Source of the DNA: Sphingomonas naasensis
GTDB lineage: Bacteria; Pseudomonadota; Alphaproteobacteria; Sphingomonadales; Sphingomonadaceae
DNA length: 64,000 nucleotides
Direction of reading: 5' to 3'
NCBI RefSeq assembly: GCF_004792695.1
Contig: NZ_SRXU01000005.1
Span: 290,955-354,954, forward strand
The notes under the pieces were generated by a model, which was given only the letters and a program-made list of their open reading frames with translations, had not been told where the DNA came from and searched no databases. Below are positions 31,190 to 39,812 of this stretch, piece by piece (the stretch's first letter is position 1; each line of letters starts with the position of its first letter). The position numbers were made by a program, and so were the translations under genes.

Positions 31190-32073
31190 ACCTGTTGCGC
31201 GCGCTGCTCGCATTTCTGCTGATCTTCGTGCCGCTGTCGGCCGAGGCGCAGCCCAATTTTCCCAAGCGCGACCGCGAACCCGTGGTCGACGCGGCGAATA
31301 TGCTCAACGACGCCCAAAAGGCCGAAATCACGCGCCTTGCCGAGGACATCAACAAGGCGACCACCCGCCAGTTCGTCGTCGCGACGATCCCGGATCTGCA
31401 GGGTTATGACATCGCCGATTACGGCTATCAGCTCGGTCGTGCCTGGGGGATCGGCCAGAAAGACGCGAACAACGGAATCCTGCTGATCGTCGCGCCCAAG
31501 GAGCGCAAGGTGCGGATCGAGGTCGGCTACGGCCTCGAACCGATCATGACCGACGGCCTGTCGAGCACGATCATCAGCGACACCATCCTCCCCAAATTCC
31601 GTGCCGGCGACATGCCCGGCGGCATCGTCGCGGGCGCGCATGCGATCGCCGAGCAGATGAAGCTGCCGCTCGAGGCGGCCGAAGCCCGTGCGAAGGAACA
31701 GGCCGACAAGGCGGCCGCCACGCCGCGACAGCAGCGGCGCAGCGGCGGCGGCTTCCCGTTCGGGCTGGTCTTCTGGGGGATCATCTTCGTCTTCGTGCTG
31801 CTGCCGATGTTCGCCCGCGGCTTTGGTGGCCGGCGGCGCAAGGGCCCGTGGGGCGAACGTCGCTATCGCCGCAACGATGGCGGCGTGCTGCCGATCATCC
31901 TGTGGAGCATCGCCAGCGAGATGAGTCGCGGTTCGCGCGGCGGTGGTGGCGACTGGGGCGGCGGCTCCTCGGGCTGGGGCGGCGGCGGTGGTGGCTGGGG
32001 CGGCGGCGGAGGCGGCGGCTTCTCCGGCGGCGGCGGATCGTTCGGGGGCGGCGGCGCCTCGGGGAGCTGGTGA
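31186..32073 (+). CDS. TPM-domain protein with Gly-rich C-terminal tail
   Basis: 295 aa: signal peptide (LLRALLAFLLIFVPLSAEAQ), TPM domain about 35-165 (VVDAANMLNDAQKAEI, GIGQKDANNGILLIVAPKE), a membrane helix (FGLVFWGIIFVFVLLPMFA, about 187-205), an Arg-rich stretch, then about 55 residues mostly Gly, Ser and Trp. This is the YgcG-like layout usually paired with LemA. Overlaps the previous gene as ATGA and the next as TGATG. Confidence 0.92.
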   Translation: MNLLRALLAFLLIFVPLSAEAQPNFPKRDREPVVDAANMLNDAQKAEITRLAEDINKATTRQFVVATIPDLQGYDIADYGYQLGRAWGIGQKDANNGILLIVAPKERKVRIEVGYGLEPIMTDGLSSTIISDTILPKFRAGDMPGGIVAGAHAIAEQMKLPLEAAEARAKEQADKAAATPRQQRRSGGGFPFGLVFWGIIFVFVLLPMFARGFGGRRRKGPWGERRYRRNDGGVLPIILWSIASEMSRGSRGGGGDWGGGSSGWGGGGGGWGGGGGGGFSGGGGSFGGGGASGSW

Positions 32074-32741
32074 TGCGTCTGAGCGAAGCCGATCATGCGC
32101 GGGTGACAGCGGCCGTGTCCGCGGCCGAACAATCCACCGATGGCGAGATCGTCACTGTCGTGGCCGGGCGTTCCGATGCCTATCACGACGTCGCGCTGCA
32201 CTGGATGGTGCTGGCGATGCTCTTCGTCCTCGCGCTGCTCGCGTGGCAGCCCGGCCCGGTCGAATGGCTCCACGCCCGGCTGATCGACGCCTGGTCGGAC
32301 ACGCCGCCGCGCTGGTACCTCACCTTCGCGCTGATCCTGATGGCGGTGACCTTCCTCGTCGCGCGGGTGATCCTCGCGCTCGACGCGCTGCGGATCGCGC
32401 TCACCCCGGGGGCGACCAAGACCCGCCGCGTCCATCGCCGCGCAATGACGTTGTTCCGCACCGCCGCCGAAAAGCGGACCAGGGCCTCGACCGGCGTGCT
32501 GCTCTATCTCAGCCTCGCCGAGCACCGCGCCGAGATCATCGCCGACGAGGCGATTCACTCGAAGGTTTCGGCCGACGTGTGGGGCGAGGCGATGGCGGTG
32601 CTGCTCGCCGAGGTGAAGCAGGAGCGGCCCGGCGAGGGAATGGCGCAGGCCGTCGCGCAGATCGGAAAAGTGCTTGCCGAACATTTCCCGCGCAGCGAAG
32701 GCGATACCAATGAGCTTCCGGACCGCCTGATCGAGCTATGA
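32073..32741 (+). CDS. TPM-domain membrane protein (third TPM gene)
   Basis: 222 aa without signal peptide. MRLSEADHARVTAAVSAAEQ and TDGEIVTVVAGRSDAYHDV form a partial TPM domain interrupted by two membrane spans (MVLAMLFVLALLAWQP and FALILMAVTFLVARVILAL). The rest of the domain follows (RASTGVLLYLSLAEHRAEIIAD, VWGEAMAVLLAEVKQ). This split form is known from lemA-linked genes. Overlaps its neighbours at both ends. Confidence 0.85.
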   Translation: MRLSEADHARVTAAVSAAEQSTDGEIVTVVAGRSDAYHDVALHWMVLAMLFVLALLAWQPGPVEWLHARLIDAWSDTPPRWYLTFALILMAVTFLVARVILALDALRIALTPGATKTRRVHRRAMTLFRTAAEKRTRASTGVLLYLSLAEHRAEIIADEAIHSKVSADVWGEAMAVLLAEVKQERPGEGMAQAVAQIGKVLAEHFPRSEGDTNELPDRLIEL

Positions 32742-33268
32742 GCATCCCCGAAGAGCCGGTCGAGACCGTCTGGCAAGGCAAATGGATCGTCGCGAAGCGG
32801 CAGGGCAAATGGGAGTTCGTCGCCCGCGCTGGCGGCATCGAGGCGGCGGTGATCCTCGCGATCGACGCCGAGGACCATGTCCTGCTCGTCGAGCAATATC
32901 GCGTTCCCCTCGGCCGGCGCTGCCTCGAGCTGCCCGCCGGACTGATCGGCGATTCGCACGACGGCGATACGCCGATGGACGCCGCGCGGCGCGAGCTTGA
33001 GGAAGAGACCGGCTATCATTGCGATCGGGCCGAGGATCTCGGCTTCTTCCACGCCTCGCCCGGCATGGTCACCGAAGGCTTCACGCTGGTCCGCGCGACT
33101 GGCCTCACCAAGGTGAGCGACGGCGGCGGAATCGAGGGCGAGGACATCACCGTCCATCGCGTCGCGCGTGCCGAGGTACCGGCCTTCGTCGCCGCGAAGC
33201 GCGCCGAGGGCATCGCGATAGACGTCAAGTTGCTGCTGTTGCTCGCGCCGTCGATTCTGGCTGGCTAG
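32738..33268 (+). CDS. NUDIX hydrolase, ADP-ribose pyrophosphatase type
   Basis: 176 aa. Nudix box GDSHDGDTPMDAARRELEEE then TGY (residues about 70-92). Preceded by VLLVEQYRVPLGRRCLELPAG, the ADP-ribose pyrophosphatase pattern, and followed by PGMVTEGFTLV, where the conserved Pro fits that subfamily. Hydrolyses ADP-ribose or similar nucleoside diphosphates. ATGA overlap with the TPM gene makes it the last gene of the lemA string. Confidence 0.9.
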   Translation: MSIPEEPVETVWQGKWIVAKRQGKWEFVARAGGIEAAVILAIDAEDHVLLVEQYRVPLGRRCLELPAGLIGDSHDGDTPMDAARRELEEETGYHCDRAEDLGFFHASPGMVTEGFTLVRATGLTKVSDGGGIEGEDITVHRVARAEVPAFVAAKRAEGIAIDVKLLLLLAPSILAG

Positions 33269-33285
33269 GCCCAACGAACAGACCC

Positions 33286-33389
33286 GTCACCCCGGCCGAA
33301 GTGCCGGTGTCCACCCAGCCGCAAATACCAGCTTCTGCCGCTTCTCTGCGACTTGCCTCTCGGTGGCCCCGGAACAAGTTCGGGGTGAC
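33286..33389. repeat. About 105-bp palindromic repeat, copy A
   Basis: Outer arms GTCACCCCG and CGGGGTGAC with inner GTGTCCACC...GGTGGCCCC. Same length class and arms as the copy at 39694-39798. It lies between the convergent NUDIX and NDUFS4-like genes, where it could fold in either transcript. Confidence 0.8.
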
Positions 33390-33398
33390 GAAGAGGAC

Positions 33399-33692
33399 CT
33401 ACCGGAAATTGTCGGCGTAGGCCTGCAGCTTGAGCTTGCGTTCGGGCGCCGGCACCACGTGATAGGCATAGCCCTCGCGCTCGGCATGCGCCTTGGCGGC
33501 CTCCAGCGTCGGAAAACCGAGCCGGACCTGGTTGGTGGTGTCGCTGCCGCCATTCCAGCCGGTCAGCGGGTCAGGCTGCTGCGCGGTGCGCGGCTCGAAC
33601 TCGAGCATCCACAAATCGGTGCGGGCGCGCCCCGACTGCATCGCGTTCTTCGGGCGCTGATAGATACGGGCGGTCTTCACCTTGGCCTCCAT
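33399..33692 (-). CDS. Complex I accessory subunit, NDUFS4-like (ETC_C1 family)
   Basis: 97 aa matching the family of the mitochondrial 18-kDa subunit: ARIYQRPKNAMQSGRARTD then WMLEFEP, DPLTGWNGGSDTTNQVRLGF and EAAKAHAEREGYAYHVVP. In alphaproteobacteria it is a supernumerary complex I subunit at the Q-module/N-module junction. Monocistronic here, away from nuo genes. Confidence 0.92.
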   Translation of the reverse strand: MEAKVKTARIYQRPKNAMQSGRARTDLWMLEFEPRTAQQPDPLTGWNGGSDTTNQVRLGFPTLEAAKAHAEREGYAYHVVPAPERKLKLQAYADNFR

Positions 33693-33706
33693 GAGTCTGC
33701 AGCGCC

Positions 33707-36151
33707 TTAACGCGCGGCGGCGTTCCTTGCATCAGCCTTTTTGGTGCGCAGCGTCGCGGAGGCGCTCGCGGGGTCGTCGGGCCAAGGATGTTTGGGATAA
33801 CGTCCGCGCATTTCCTTGGCGACCGCCGCCCAGCTGCCCTTCCAGAAACCGGGCAAGTCGCGCGTCGTCTGGATCGGCCGGCCTGCTGGCGAGGTTAGGC
33901 TCAGCACCAGCGGCGTACCGTCGCCGAGCGTCGGATGCGTGGCGAGACCGAACAGCGCCTGCACCCGCACTTCCGCGGTCGGCCCCGCCTCGGCGCCATA
34001 GTCGATCGCATGGCTCGAGCCCGCCGGGGTCTCGAGCCGCGCCGGCGCGAGCCGGTCGAGCGTCTTCTGCCCGTCCCAGCCGAGCAGATTCTGCAGCGCC
34101 TGGGTCAGCGCCTCGGGCGCCACCGCGTCGAGCCGCCGCTTGCCGGCCAGCGCGCCGGGAAGCCATTCGTCGAGGCTCGCCAGCAGCGCCTCGTCGCCGA
34201 GCGCGTCGATCCCCGCATAGGTCGCGCGCATCCGCAGCGCCTGCGCGGTCTCGGACCAGGGCAGTAGCGCGAGGCCATTTTCGCGCACCCCTTCGAGCAG
34301 CGCCGCCTCGATCTCGGCGGGGTCCGCCGCCGAATCGCTCCCGCTCGACAGCCGGATCGCGCCGAGCCGGCGCTCGCGCAGCGCTTCGACACGCCCGGTA
34401 GCGGAGTCGAAGCGCACGCTGCGCCGCGTCTCGATCCGCGCGCCGAACAGCGCCTCGACGGTCTCGCTGTCGATCGCGGTCGCGGAGAGGATCCGCGCGC
34501 CCGCCGCCATGCCCTGCGTCTCTGCCACCGCCAGCCATTCGGCGCGTGCCAGCGACGATGTCGGATCGAGCCGGAATCCCCGCCCGCCTGCCGACGCCCA
34601 GGTTTCGCCCGAAGCGTCGCGCCGCTTGGCGATCCGGTCAGGGAACGCCAGCGCGACGCAGATGGCGATGTTCGGCTCGCTCTCTCCGCCTGCCGGAGCG
34701 ACGAGTTTCGCCCAGCGTTCGGCGAGCCTTCGGCCATTCTCCGCGCGCTGGCCCCGCTCGCCGCGCCAGCGCCGCAGCCGGAGCTCGAGATCGGGGTCGT
34801 TGCCGCCCAGCCCGCGCTCGCCGAGCAGCACCGCCACCTGCGCGGCAGTGCGCGCCAGTCCCCTCTCGCCGGCGCGCACCAGCATATGGCCGAGCCGCGG
34901 CGGCAGCGGCAGCCGCGCGATCGCCTTGCCATGCGCGGTCGGCCGGGCGTCCGCGTCGAGCGCCTCCAGCGTGACCAGCCGCTTGCGCGCCTCGCTCACC
35001 GCGGCCTCGGGCGGCGGATCGAGCCAGCCGAGATCGCGCGGATCGGCGACGCCCCATAGCGCGCAATCGAGCATCAGCGCCGAGAGATCGGCCTCGAGGA
35101 TCTCGGGCGGATCGAACCGCGGCAGCCCCGCGGTCGCCGCCTCTTCCCACAGCCGATAGGCCACCCCCGGCCCCTGCCGCGCCGCGCGGCCGGCGCGCTG
35201 GGTGACCGAGGCCTGGCTCGCGCGCTCGGTGACCAGCCGGGTCATCCCCGCAGCGCGATCGTAGCGCGGCCGCCGCGCCAGCCCCGAATCGACGACCACC
35301 CGAATCCCGTCGAGCGTCAGCGAGGTCTCGGCGATCGACGTCGCGAGCACCACCTTGCGCCGCCCCTCCGGATCGGGCGCGATCGCGGCGCGCTGCGCGC
35401 CCGGATCGAGGCTGCCGTGCAGCCGATGAAGCACCGCGCCGCCGGGCAGGTCGAGCCGCTCGGCCGTGCGCTCGATCTCGGCGACCCCGGGCAGGAAGGC
35501 GAGCACCCCGCCCTCCTCGTCGCGCAGCGCGGTGCGGATCGCCGCCGCCATCGAATCCTCGATCCGCGCCTCGGCTGCGCGCCCGAGATGGCGCAGCGTG
35601 AGCGGATAGCTGCGCCCTTCGCTCTCGATCACCGGCGCGTCGCCCAGCAGCGTCGCGAAACGCGCGCCGTCGAGCGTCGCCGACATCGCCACCAGCCGCA
35701 GGTCCGGACGCAGCGCCGCCTGCGCGTCGAGCGCCAGTGCCAGCCCGAAATCGCTGTCGAGGCTGCGCTCATGGACTTCGTCGAACAGCACCGCGGAGAC
35801 GCCGGCCAACTCGGGGTCGGCCTGGATGCGGTTGACGAAGATCCCCTCGGTGACGACGGTCACGCGCGTCGCCGCCGAGCGCTTGCTGTCCATCCGGGTG
35901 GCGTAGCCGAAGGTCTTGCCGACACTCTCGCCCGCCAGCGCCGCCATCCGCTCGCCCGCCGCGCGCGCCGCCAGCCGGCGCGGCGAGAGCAGCAGCACTT
36001 CGCCGGTGCACCAGCCCTCGCCGAGCAGCGCCGGCGCGACCGCCGTGGTCTTGCCCGCCCCCGGCGGTGCGACCAGCACCGCGTTGCTCGAATCGCGCAG
36101 CGCGGCGAGCAACCGGGGCAATACGGCGTGGATCGGCAACGTGTCGCTCAT
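33707..36151 (-). CDS. hrpB: ATP-dependent RNA helicase HrpB
   Basis: 814 aa from MSDTLPIHAVL (a start three codons earlier is possible). DEAH/RHA-type motor: Walker A APPGAGKTT, DEVH in LFDEVHERSLDSDFG, SAT in AMSATLD, motif VI TQRAGRAARQGPG. The C-terminal HrpB domain (after about 580) ends with LPGFWKGSWAAVAKEMRGRYPKHPWPDDP, a strong HrpB signature. RNA substrate is not known in most bacteria. Divergent from the small acidic gene. Confidence 0.95.
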   Translation of the reverse strand: MSDTLPIHAVLPRLLAALRDSSNAVLVAPPGAGKTTAVAPALLGEGWCTGEVLLLSPRRLAARAAGERMAALAGESVGKTFGYATRMDSKRSAATRVTVVTEGIFVNRIQADPELAGVSAVLFDEVHERSLDSDFGLALALDAQAALRPDLRLVAMSATLDGARFATLLGDAPVIESEGRSYPLTLRHLGRAAEARIEDSMAAAIRTALRDEEGGVLAFLPGVAEIERTAERLDLPGGAVLHRLHGSLDPGAQRAAIAPDPEGRRKVVLATSIAETSLTLDGIRVVVDSGLARRPRYDRAAGMTRLVTERASQASVTQRAGRAARQGPGVAYRLWEEAATAGLPRFDPPEILEADLSALMLDCALWGVADPRDLGWLDPPPEAAVSEARKRLVTLEALDADARPTAHGKAIARLPLPPRLGHMLVRAGERGLARTAAQVAVLLGERGLGGNDPDLELRLRRWRGERGQRAENGRRLAERWAKLVAPAGGESEPNIAICVALAFPDRIAKRRDASGETWASAGGRGFRLDPTSSLARAEWLAVAETQGMAAGARILSATAIDSETVEALFGARIETRRSVRFDSATGRVEALRERRLGAIRLSSGSDSAADPAEIEAALLEGVRENGLALLPWSETAQALRMRATYAGIDALGDEALLASLDEWLPGALAGKRRLDAVAPEALTQALQNLLGWDGQKTLDRLAPARLETPAGSSHAIDYGAEAGPTAEVRVQALFGLATHPTLGDGTPLVLSLTSPAGRPIQTTRDLPGFWKGSWAAVAKEMRGRYPKHPWPDDPASASATLRTKKADARNAAAR

Positions 36152-36211
36152 TGCGCGCAACCAATTCCCGAAAGCGGGGTTTGGCGCAATCGAGGCATGG
36201 AGCTAACGGAC

Positions 36212-36427
36212 ATGGCACGCACCCTGGCACAGTTCACGATCACTCCCGACGGCGCGGGCGACTATACGCTCCACCTCGAGGACGACGACGGCGAGACGCT
36301 GGAGTTCAGCGCGAGCTACGAGCAGCTCGACCTGATCGTCGAGGCCATCGAGGAGCAGCTCGACGGCGACGAGGAGGATATGCTCGGCGTCGACGAGGAC
36401 GAAGACGAGGCCGAGGAAGAGGAATGA
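36212..36427 (+). CDS. Small acidic conserved hypothetical protein (71 aa)
   Basis: I chose ATG 36212, nine bases after GGAG; an in-frame ATG at 36197 has a poorer ribosome site. MARTLAQFTITPDGAG is followed by YTLHLEDDDGETLEFSASYE and a helix LDLIVEAIEEQL, then an Asp/Glu tail of about 22 residues. The short beta-beta-alpha core followed by a highly acidic tail suggests a nucleic-acid mimic or small binding protein, but no function is known. Confidence 0.7.
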   Translation: MARTLAQFTITPDGAGDYTLHLEDDDGETLEFSASYEQLDLIVEAIEEQLDGDEEDMLGVDEDEDEAEEEE

Positions 36428-36460
36428 GCGTGGCCGGCGCGGCGCTCCCGGCGCCGCGGC

Positions 36461-37474
36461 TCAGTAGGCGCGCGCCACCGCGAACTCGACCGCTTCGACC
36501 ATCGCATCCTTCGCGGCGCCCGGCGCGAACCCGCCCAGGGCATCGATCGCGCGCTGCCCGTAATGCCGGGCGCGGGCGAGCGTGTCGTCGACCGCGCGGC
36601 TTGCCCGAATCCGCTCAATCGCCTCGGCGAAATCGCTGTCGGCGACGCGGCGTCCCGAAATCGCCTCCTTCCAGAAGGCGCGCGCTTCGTCGTCACCCCG
36701 GGCGTAGGCGAGGATGACCGGCAGCGTCATCTTGCCCTCGCGGAAATCGTCGCCGGCGTCCTTGCCCATTGTCGAGGCGTCGGAGACATAGTCGATCGCG
36801 TCGTCGACCAGCTGGAAGGCGATGCCGAGATTGCGGCCATAGGCGTCGAGCGCGGCCTCCTCGGCCTCCGAACGCTCGGCGACCACCGCCGCTATCCGGC
36901 AGGCGGCGGCGAACAACGCCGCGGTCTTCGCGCCGATGATGTCGAGATAGCGCTCTTCGGAAATGTCGAGCCGGCGCACCGCGGTGAGCTGGTTGACCTC
37001 GCCCTCGGCGATCACCGCGCTGGCGTTGCTCAGGATCTTGAGCACCTTCAGGCTGCCGTCCTCGACCATCAGCTCGAACGAGCGGCTGAACAGGAAGTCG
37101 CCGACCAGCACGCTCGCCGGATTGCCCCAGATGATGTTGGCGGTGCGCTTGCCGCGGCGAAGGTCGGACGAATCGACCACGTCGTCGTGGAGCAGGGTCG
37201 CGGTGTGGATGAACTCGACCGCGGCGGCGAGCTTGTGATGCCGCGCGCCCGAATAGCCGAGCAGCCTCGCGCTCGCGAGCGTCAGCATCGGCCGCATCCT
37301 TTTGCCGCCGCCGGCGATCAGATGCCCGGCGAGCTCGGGGATCAGCGGAATGTCCGACTGCATCCGCTCGAGGATCACGGCGTTCACAAGATTGAGATCG
37401 TGCGCCACCAGCTGCAGCATCGGTTCCAGCGAAGGCTCGGGGCGCGAGCCCAGGCGATGGATGGTGGCGCTCAT
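36461..37474 (-). CDS. Polyprenyl diphosphate synthase (ubiquinone side chain type)
   Basis: 337 aa from MSATIHRLGSRPEP. First Asp-rich motif DDVVD at 97-101 (TATLLHDDVVDSSD), second DDAID in FQLVDDAIDYVSD. GGGKRMRPML near residue 55 binds the isopentenyl diphosphate. Chain-length style (Ala upstream of the first motif) and size fit long-chain octaprenyl/decaprenyl synthases that feed ubiquinone. Converges with the small acidic gene and is divergent from the chorismate mutase gene. Confidence 0.92.
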   Translation of the reverse strand: MSATIHRLGSRPEPSLEPMLQLVAHDLNLVNAVILERMQSDIPLIPELAGHLIAGGGKRMRPMLTLASARLLGYSGARHHKLAAAVEFIHTATLLHDDVVDSSDLRRGKRTANIIWGNPASVLVGDFLFSRSFELMVEDGSLKVLKILSNASAVIAEGEVNQLTAVRRLDISEERYLDIIGAKTAALFAAACRIAAVVAERSEAEEAALDAYGRNLGIAFQLVDDAIDYVSDASTMGKDAGDDFREGKMTLPVILAYARGDDEARAFWKEAISGRRVADSDFAEAIERIRASRAVDDTLARARHYGQRAIDALGGFAPGAAKDAMVEAVEFAVARAY

Positions 37475-37548
37475 CTCGCGGGCTCTGGCGCGTGGCGGCG
37501 GCAAAGGCAAGGCTTGCGTAGCGTCTCCGCGCGGGCAAAAGGGGACGC

Positions 37549-37833
37549 ATGCCCGACGAGACGCTGACTCGCTACCGCCAGAGCATCGACAATATCGATG
37601 CGGCGCTGATCCATATGCTCGCCGAGCGCTTCAAGGTCACGCAGGCGGTCGGCGCCTACAAGGCCGAGCATGGCCTGCCCCCGGCCGATCCGTCGCGCGA
37701 GGAAGCGCAGATCGCCCGCCTCCGCGCGCTGGCCAAGGACGCCGATCTCGATCCCGAATTCTCCGAGAAGTTCCTGCGCTTCATCATCGACGAGGTGATC
37801 CGCCACCACGAGCGGCTGCAGGGCGCCAAATGA
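37549..37833 (+). CDS. Chorismate mutase (AroQ class)
   Basis: 94 aa all-helical AroQ domain: TLTRYRQSIDNIDAALIHML with the first active-site Arg, then AERFKVTQAVGAYKAEHGLPP (Lys) and FSEKFLRFIIDEVIRHHE. It converts chorismate to prephenate for Phe/Tyr. Stand-alone form; prephenate dehydratase is encoded about 18 kb away at 55953. Overlaps the following lipoprotein gene as ATGA. Confidence 0.93.
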   Translation: MPDETLTRYRQSIDNIDAALIHMLAERFKVTQAVGAYKAEHGLPPADPSREEAQIARLRALAKDADLDPEFSEKFLRFIIDEVIRHHERLQGAK

Positions 37834-38549
37834 TCCGCGCGGCGGTTTCGATCGCCGCGCTCGCGGCCTTGGCGGGCTGCGACATGGTTCCCGAGAAACC
37901 GCCGACGCCGGCCCCCAGCCATCGCGCCACGCCGGTGGCGGCCGCCAGCTCGGTTCCGCCGGCACCGGCCGAGCGGCTCGCCGCGGCGCTTCGCGTCGTG
38001 CCGGTCGACAAGGCCAGCCGCTATGCGTTCGGTGGCGACGACAGGTTGATCGACACGCCCTCGGGGCCCGTGCTGCTGCGGCATGGCCATGTCCCCGACG
38101 GCTCGCATGCCGATGGCGGGGTGATCGCGGCCTATTATCTCCGCCCGCAGAACGACGGCTTCGCGCTGGTCAAGGCCTTCCCCGAAGCCGCCACCAGCGG
38201 CAGCTTCGGCGATCTCGGCAAATGGTCGGTCTCCGCCGATTTCGCCGCGGTGCCGGTGCTGATGGTCGAAGGCGGGGGCACCTGGCAGGGCTGCACGGTG
38301 GGGCTGACCGATCTGGTCGCGCTGCAACCCGGCGGCCCCGCCTCGCTCGCCAGCGTCACCACCAGCTTCGACACCAGCGGCATGTCGCCCGATTCGCCCG
38401 AGACGCTCACCGGCAGCTTCGCCGACATCGTGCGCGATCGCGGCTTCACCGTCCGTTACGAGGGAACCCGCGCCTTCGCCGAGCGATACGTCCGTCGTGG
38501 CGCGCGCTTCCAGCCGGAAGGAGGCGAGAGCCAGGTTCCCGGCTGCTGA
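37830..38549 (+). CDS. Hypothetical lipoprotein (239 aa)
   Basis: Signal with lipobox AALAALAGC (Cys17), then a Pro/Ala-rich linker (EKPPTPAPSHRATPVAAASS) and a soluble beta-rich domain of about 170 residues with no recognised family. Two further Cys (QGCTVGL and the C-terminal PGC) may form a disulfide. Coupled to the chorismate mutase by overlap; functional link unclear. Confidence 0.7.
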   Translation: MIRAAVSIAALAALAGCDMVPEKPPTPAPSHRATPVAAASSVPPAPAERLAAALRVVPVDKASRYAFGGDDRLIDTPSGPVLLRHGHVPDGSHADGGVIAAYYLRPQNDGFALVKAFPEAATSGSFGDLGKWSVSADFAAVPVLMVEGGGTWQGCTVGLTDLVALQPGGPASLASVTTSFDTSGMSPDSPETLTGSFADIVRDRGFTVRYEGTRAFAERYVRRGARFQPEGGESQVPGC

Positions 38550-38563
38550 CCAAAGGGGGGCGG

Positions 38564-39679
38564 ATGCCCGACGATTATCTGATCTTCCGCCCCGACGATG
38601 TCGATCTGGCCCGCTCGCCGCTGCGCCGCGGCGTCGACGAGCCCACCCATGTTCTCGGCGCGTTCAACCCCGGCTTCGCGCGGCTGCCCAGCGGCAACCT
38701 GCTGCTGATGGTCCGCATCGCCGAGGCGCTGCGCGATCCGGTCGATAGCGAATGCGCGCGCGCAGTGCGCTGGACGCGCGACGGCTATGTCCTCGATCGC
38801 CACTCGGTTCATCAGATCGACATGGACGATCCGCGCCAGTTCGCGCTCAAGGATCGCAATCCGCGGCTGCTCGGCCTCACCTCGCTCTCGTGGCTGCTGC
38901 CTGTCGAGATCGATGCCGAGGGCCGGAACATCGTCGCGATCCATTACGACAAAGCGATCGAGCCGAGCGCGAGCTACATGGATTATGGCGTCGAGGACGC
39001 GCGGATCACCAAGGTCGGCGATCACTATTGGATGACCGTCTGCGGCGTCTCGGCCGAGCGCCACTGCACCGCGATGTATCGCTCGGCCAACGGGCTCGAC
39101 TATGAGTTGCTCGGCATCGTCCTCGATCATCAGAACAAGGACATGATCCTGTTCGAAGGCAAGGTGGCGGGCAAGTTCATGGCGCTCACCCGCCCGCTGG
39201 GCGAATGCTATTTCGCCTGGCCCGAGGACAGCCCGTGGCTCGGCGGTCCCTCGATCAACATGGCGCAGTCTCCCGACGGGCTCCACTGGAAGCCGCTCGA
39301 CACGCCGGGCATCCGTGCCCGCAAGGGCACGACCAGCACCCAGCGGATCGGTGGCGGCAGCCAGCCGGTGCTGACGCCTCAGGGCTGGATGATGATCTAT
39401 CACGGCGTCGAGAAGCGCGGCGCGGTCGGCATCTATCGCAGTTTCTGGGCGCTACTCGACCGGGACGACCCTTCGCGGATCCTGCGGCTCGAGGACGAGG
39501 TTCCGCTTATCGAGGCCAATCCGGCGCTGACCGCCGACATCGCCCACCAGATGTATCTGCCGACCCCCGTGGTGTTCACCACCGGCCTGGCCGATGCGGG
39601 CGATCATTACATCGTCGCGGGCGGCGAGGCCGACCTCGCCTGCCGGATCACGCACATCGCAAAGGAGCGCTTCCGGTGA
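38564..39679 (+). CDS. GH130-family glycosidase / mannoside phosphorylase-like
   Basis: 371 aa five-bladed propeller enzyme. GH130 features include FNPGFARLPSGNLLLMVRI near residue 35, the catalytic-region GVEDARITKVGDHYWM, KDMILFEGKVAGKFMALTRP, and IGGGSQPVLTPQGWMMIYHG. The family contains beta-mannoside phosphorylases and beta-1,2-mannosidases; which one applies cannot be told. Upstream RBS GGGGGG. It leads the GH13 and GT4 genes, with a palindromic repeat between. Confidence 0.88.
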   Translation: MPDDYLIFRPDDVDLARSPLRRGVDEPTHVLGAFNPGFARLPSGNLLLMVRIAEALRDPVDSECARAVRWTRDGYVLDRHSVHQIDMDDPRQFALKDRNPRLLGLTSLSWLLPVEIDAEGRNIVAIHYDKAIEPSASYMDYGVEDARITKVGDHYWMTVCGVSAERHCTAMYRSANGLDYELLGIVLDHQNKDMILFEGKVAGKFMALTRPLGECYFAWPEDSPWLGGPSINMAQSPDGLHWKPLDTPGIRARKGTTSTQRIGGGSQPVLTPQGWMMIYHGVEKRGAVGIYRSFWALLDRDDPSRILRLEDEVPLIEANPALTADIAHQMYLPTPVVFTTGLADAGDHYIVAGGEADLACRITHIAKERFR

Positions 39680-39693
39680 TCCACCCCCCAACC

Positions 39694-39798
39694 GTCACCC
39701 CGGACTTGTTCCGCGGTCCACCAGGCCGCACCGGACGGGCTCGAGCCTCAGGTCCATTGCTCGCCTCCCGGTGGACCCCGACACAAGGCCGGGGTGAC
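39694..39798. repeat. About 105-bp palindromic repeat, copy B
   Basis: Outer arms GTCACCCCGG and CCGGGGTGAC, inner GGTCCACC...GGTGGACC. It matches copy A (33286-33389) in edge sequence and length. It lies between the GH130 and GH13 genes and would form a strong hairpin in the shared transcript. Confidence 0.85.
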
Positions 39799-39812
39799 GC
39801 AGGGAGAGACGA

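Noticed and set aside
31863..32684. Minus-strand proline-rich frame opposite the TPM genes
   Set aside because: The poly-Pro run is simply the complement of the Gly-rich tail codons.
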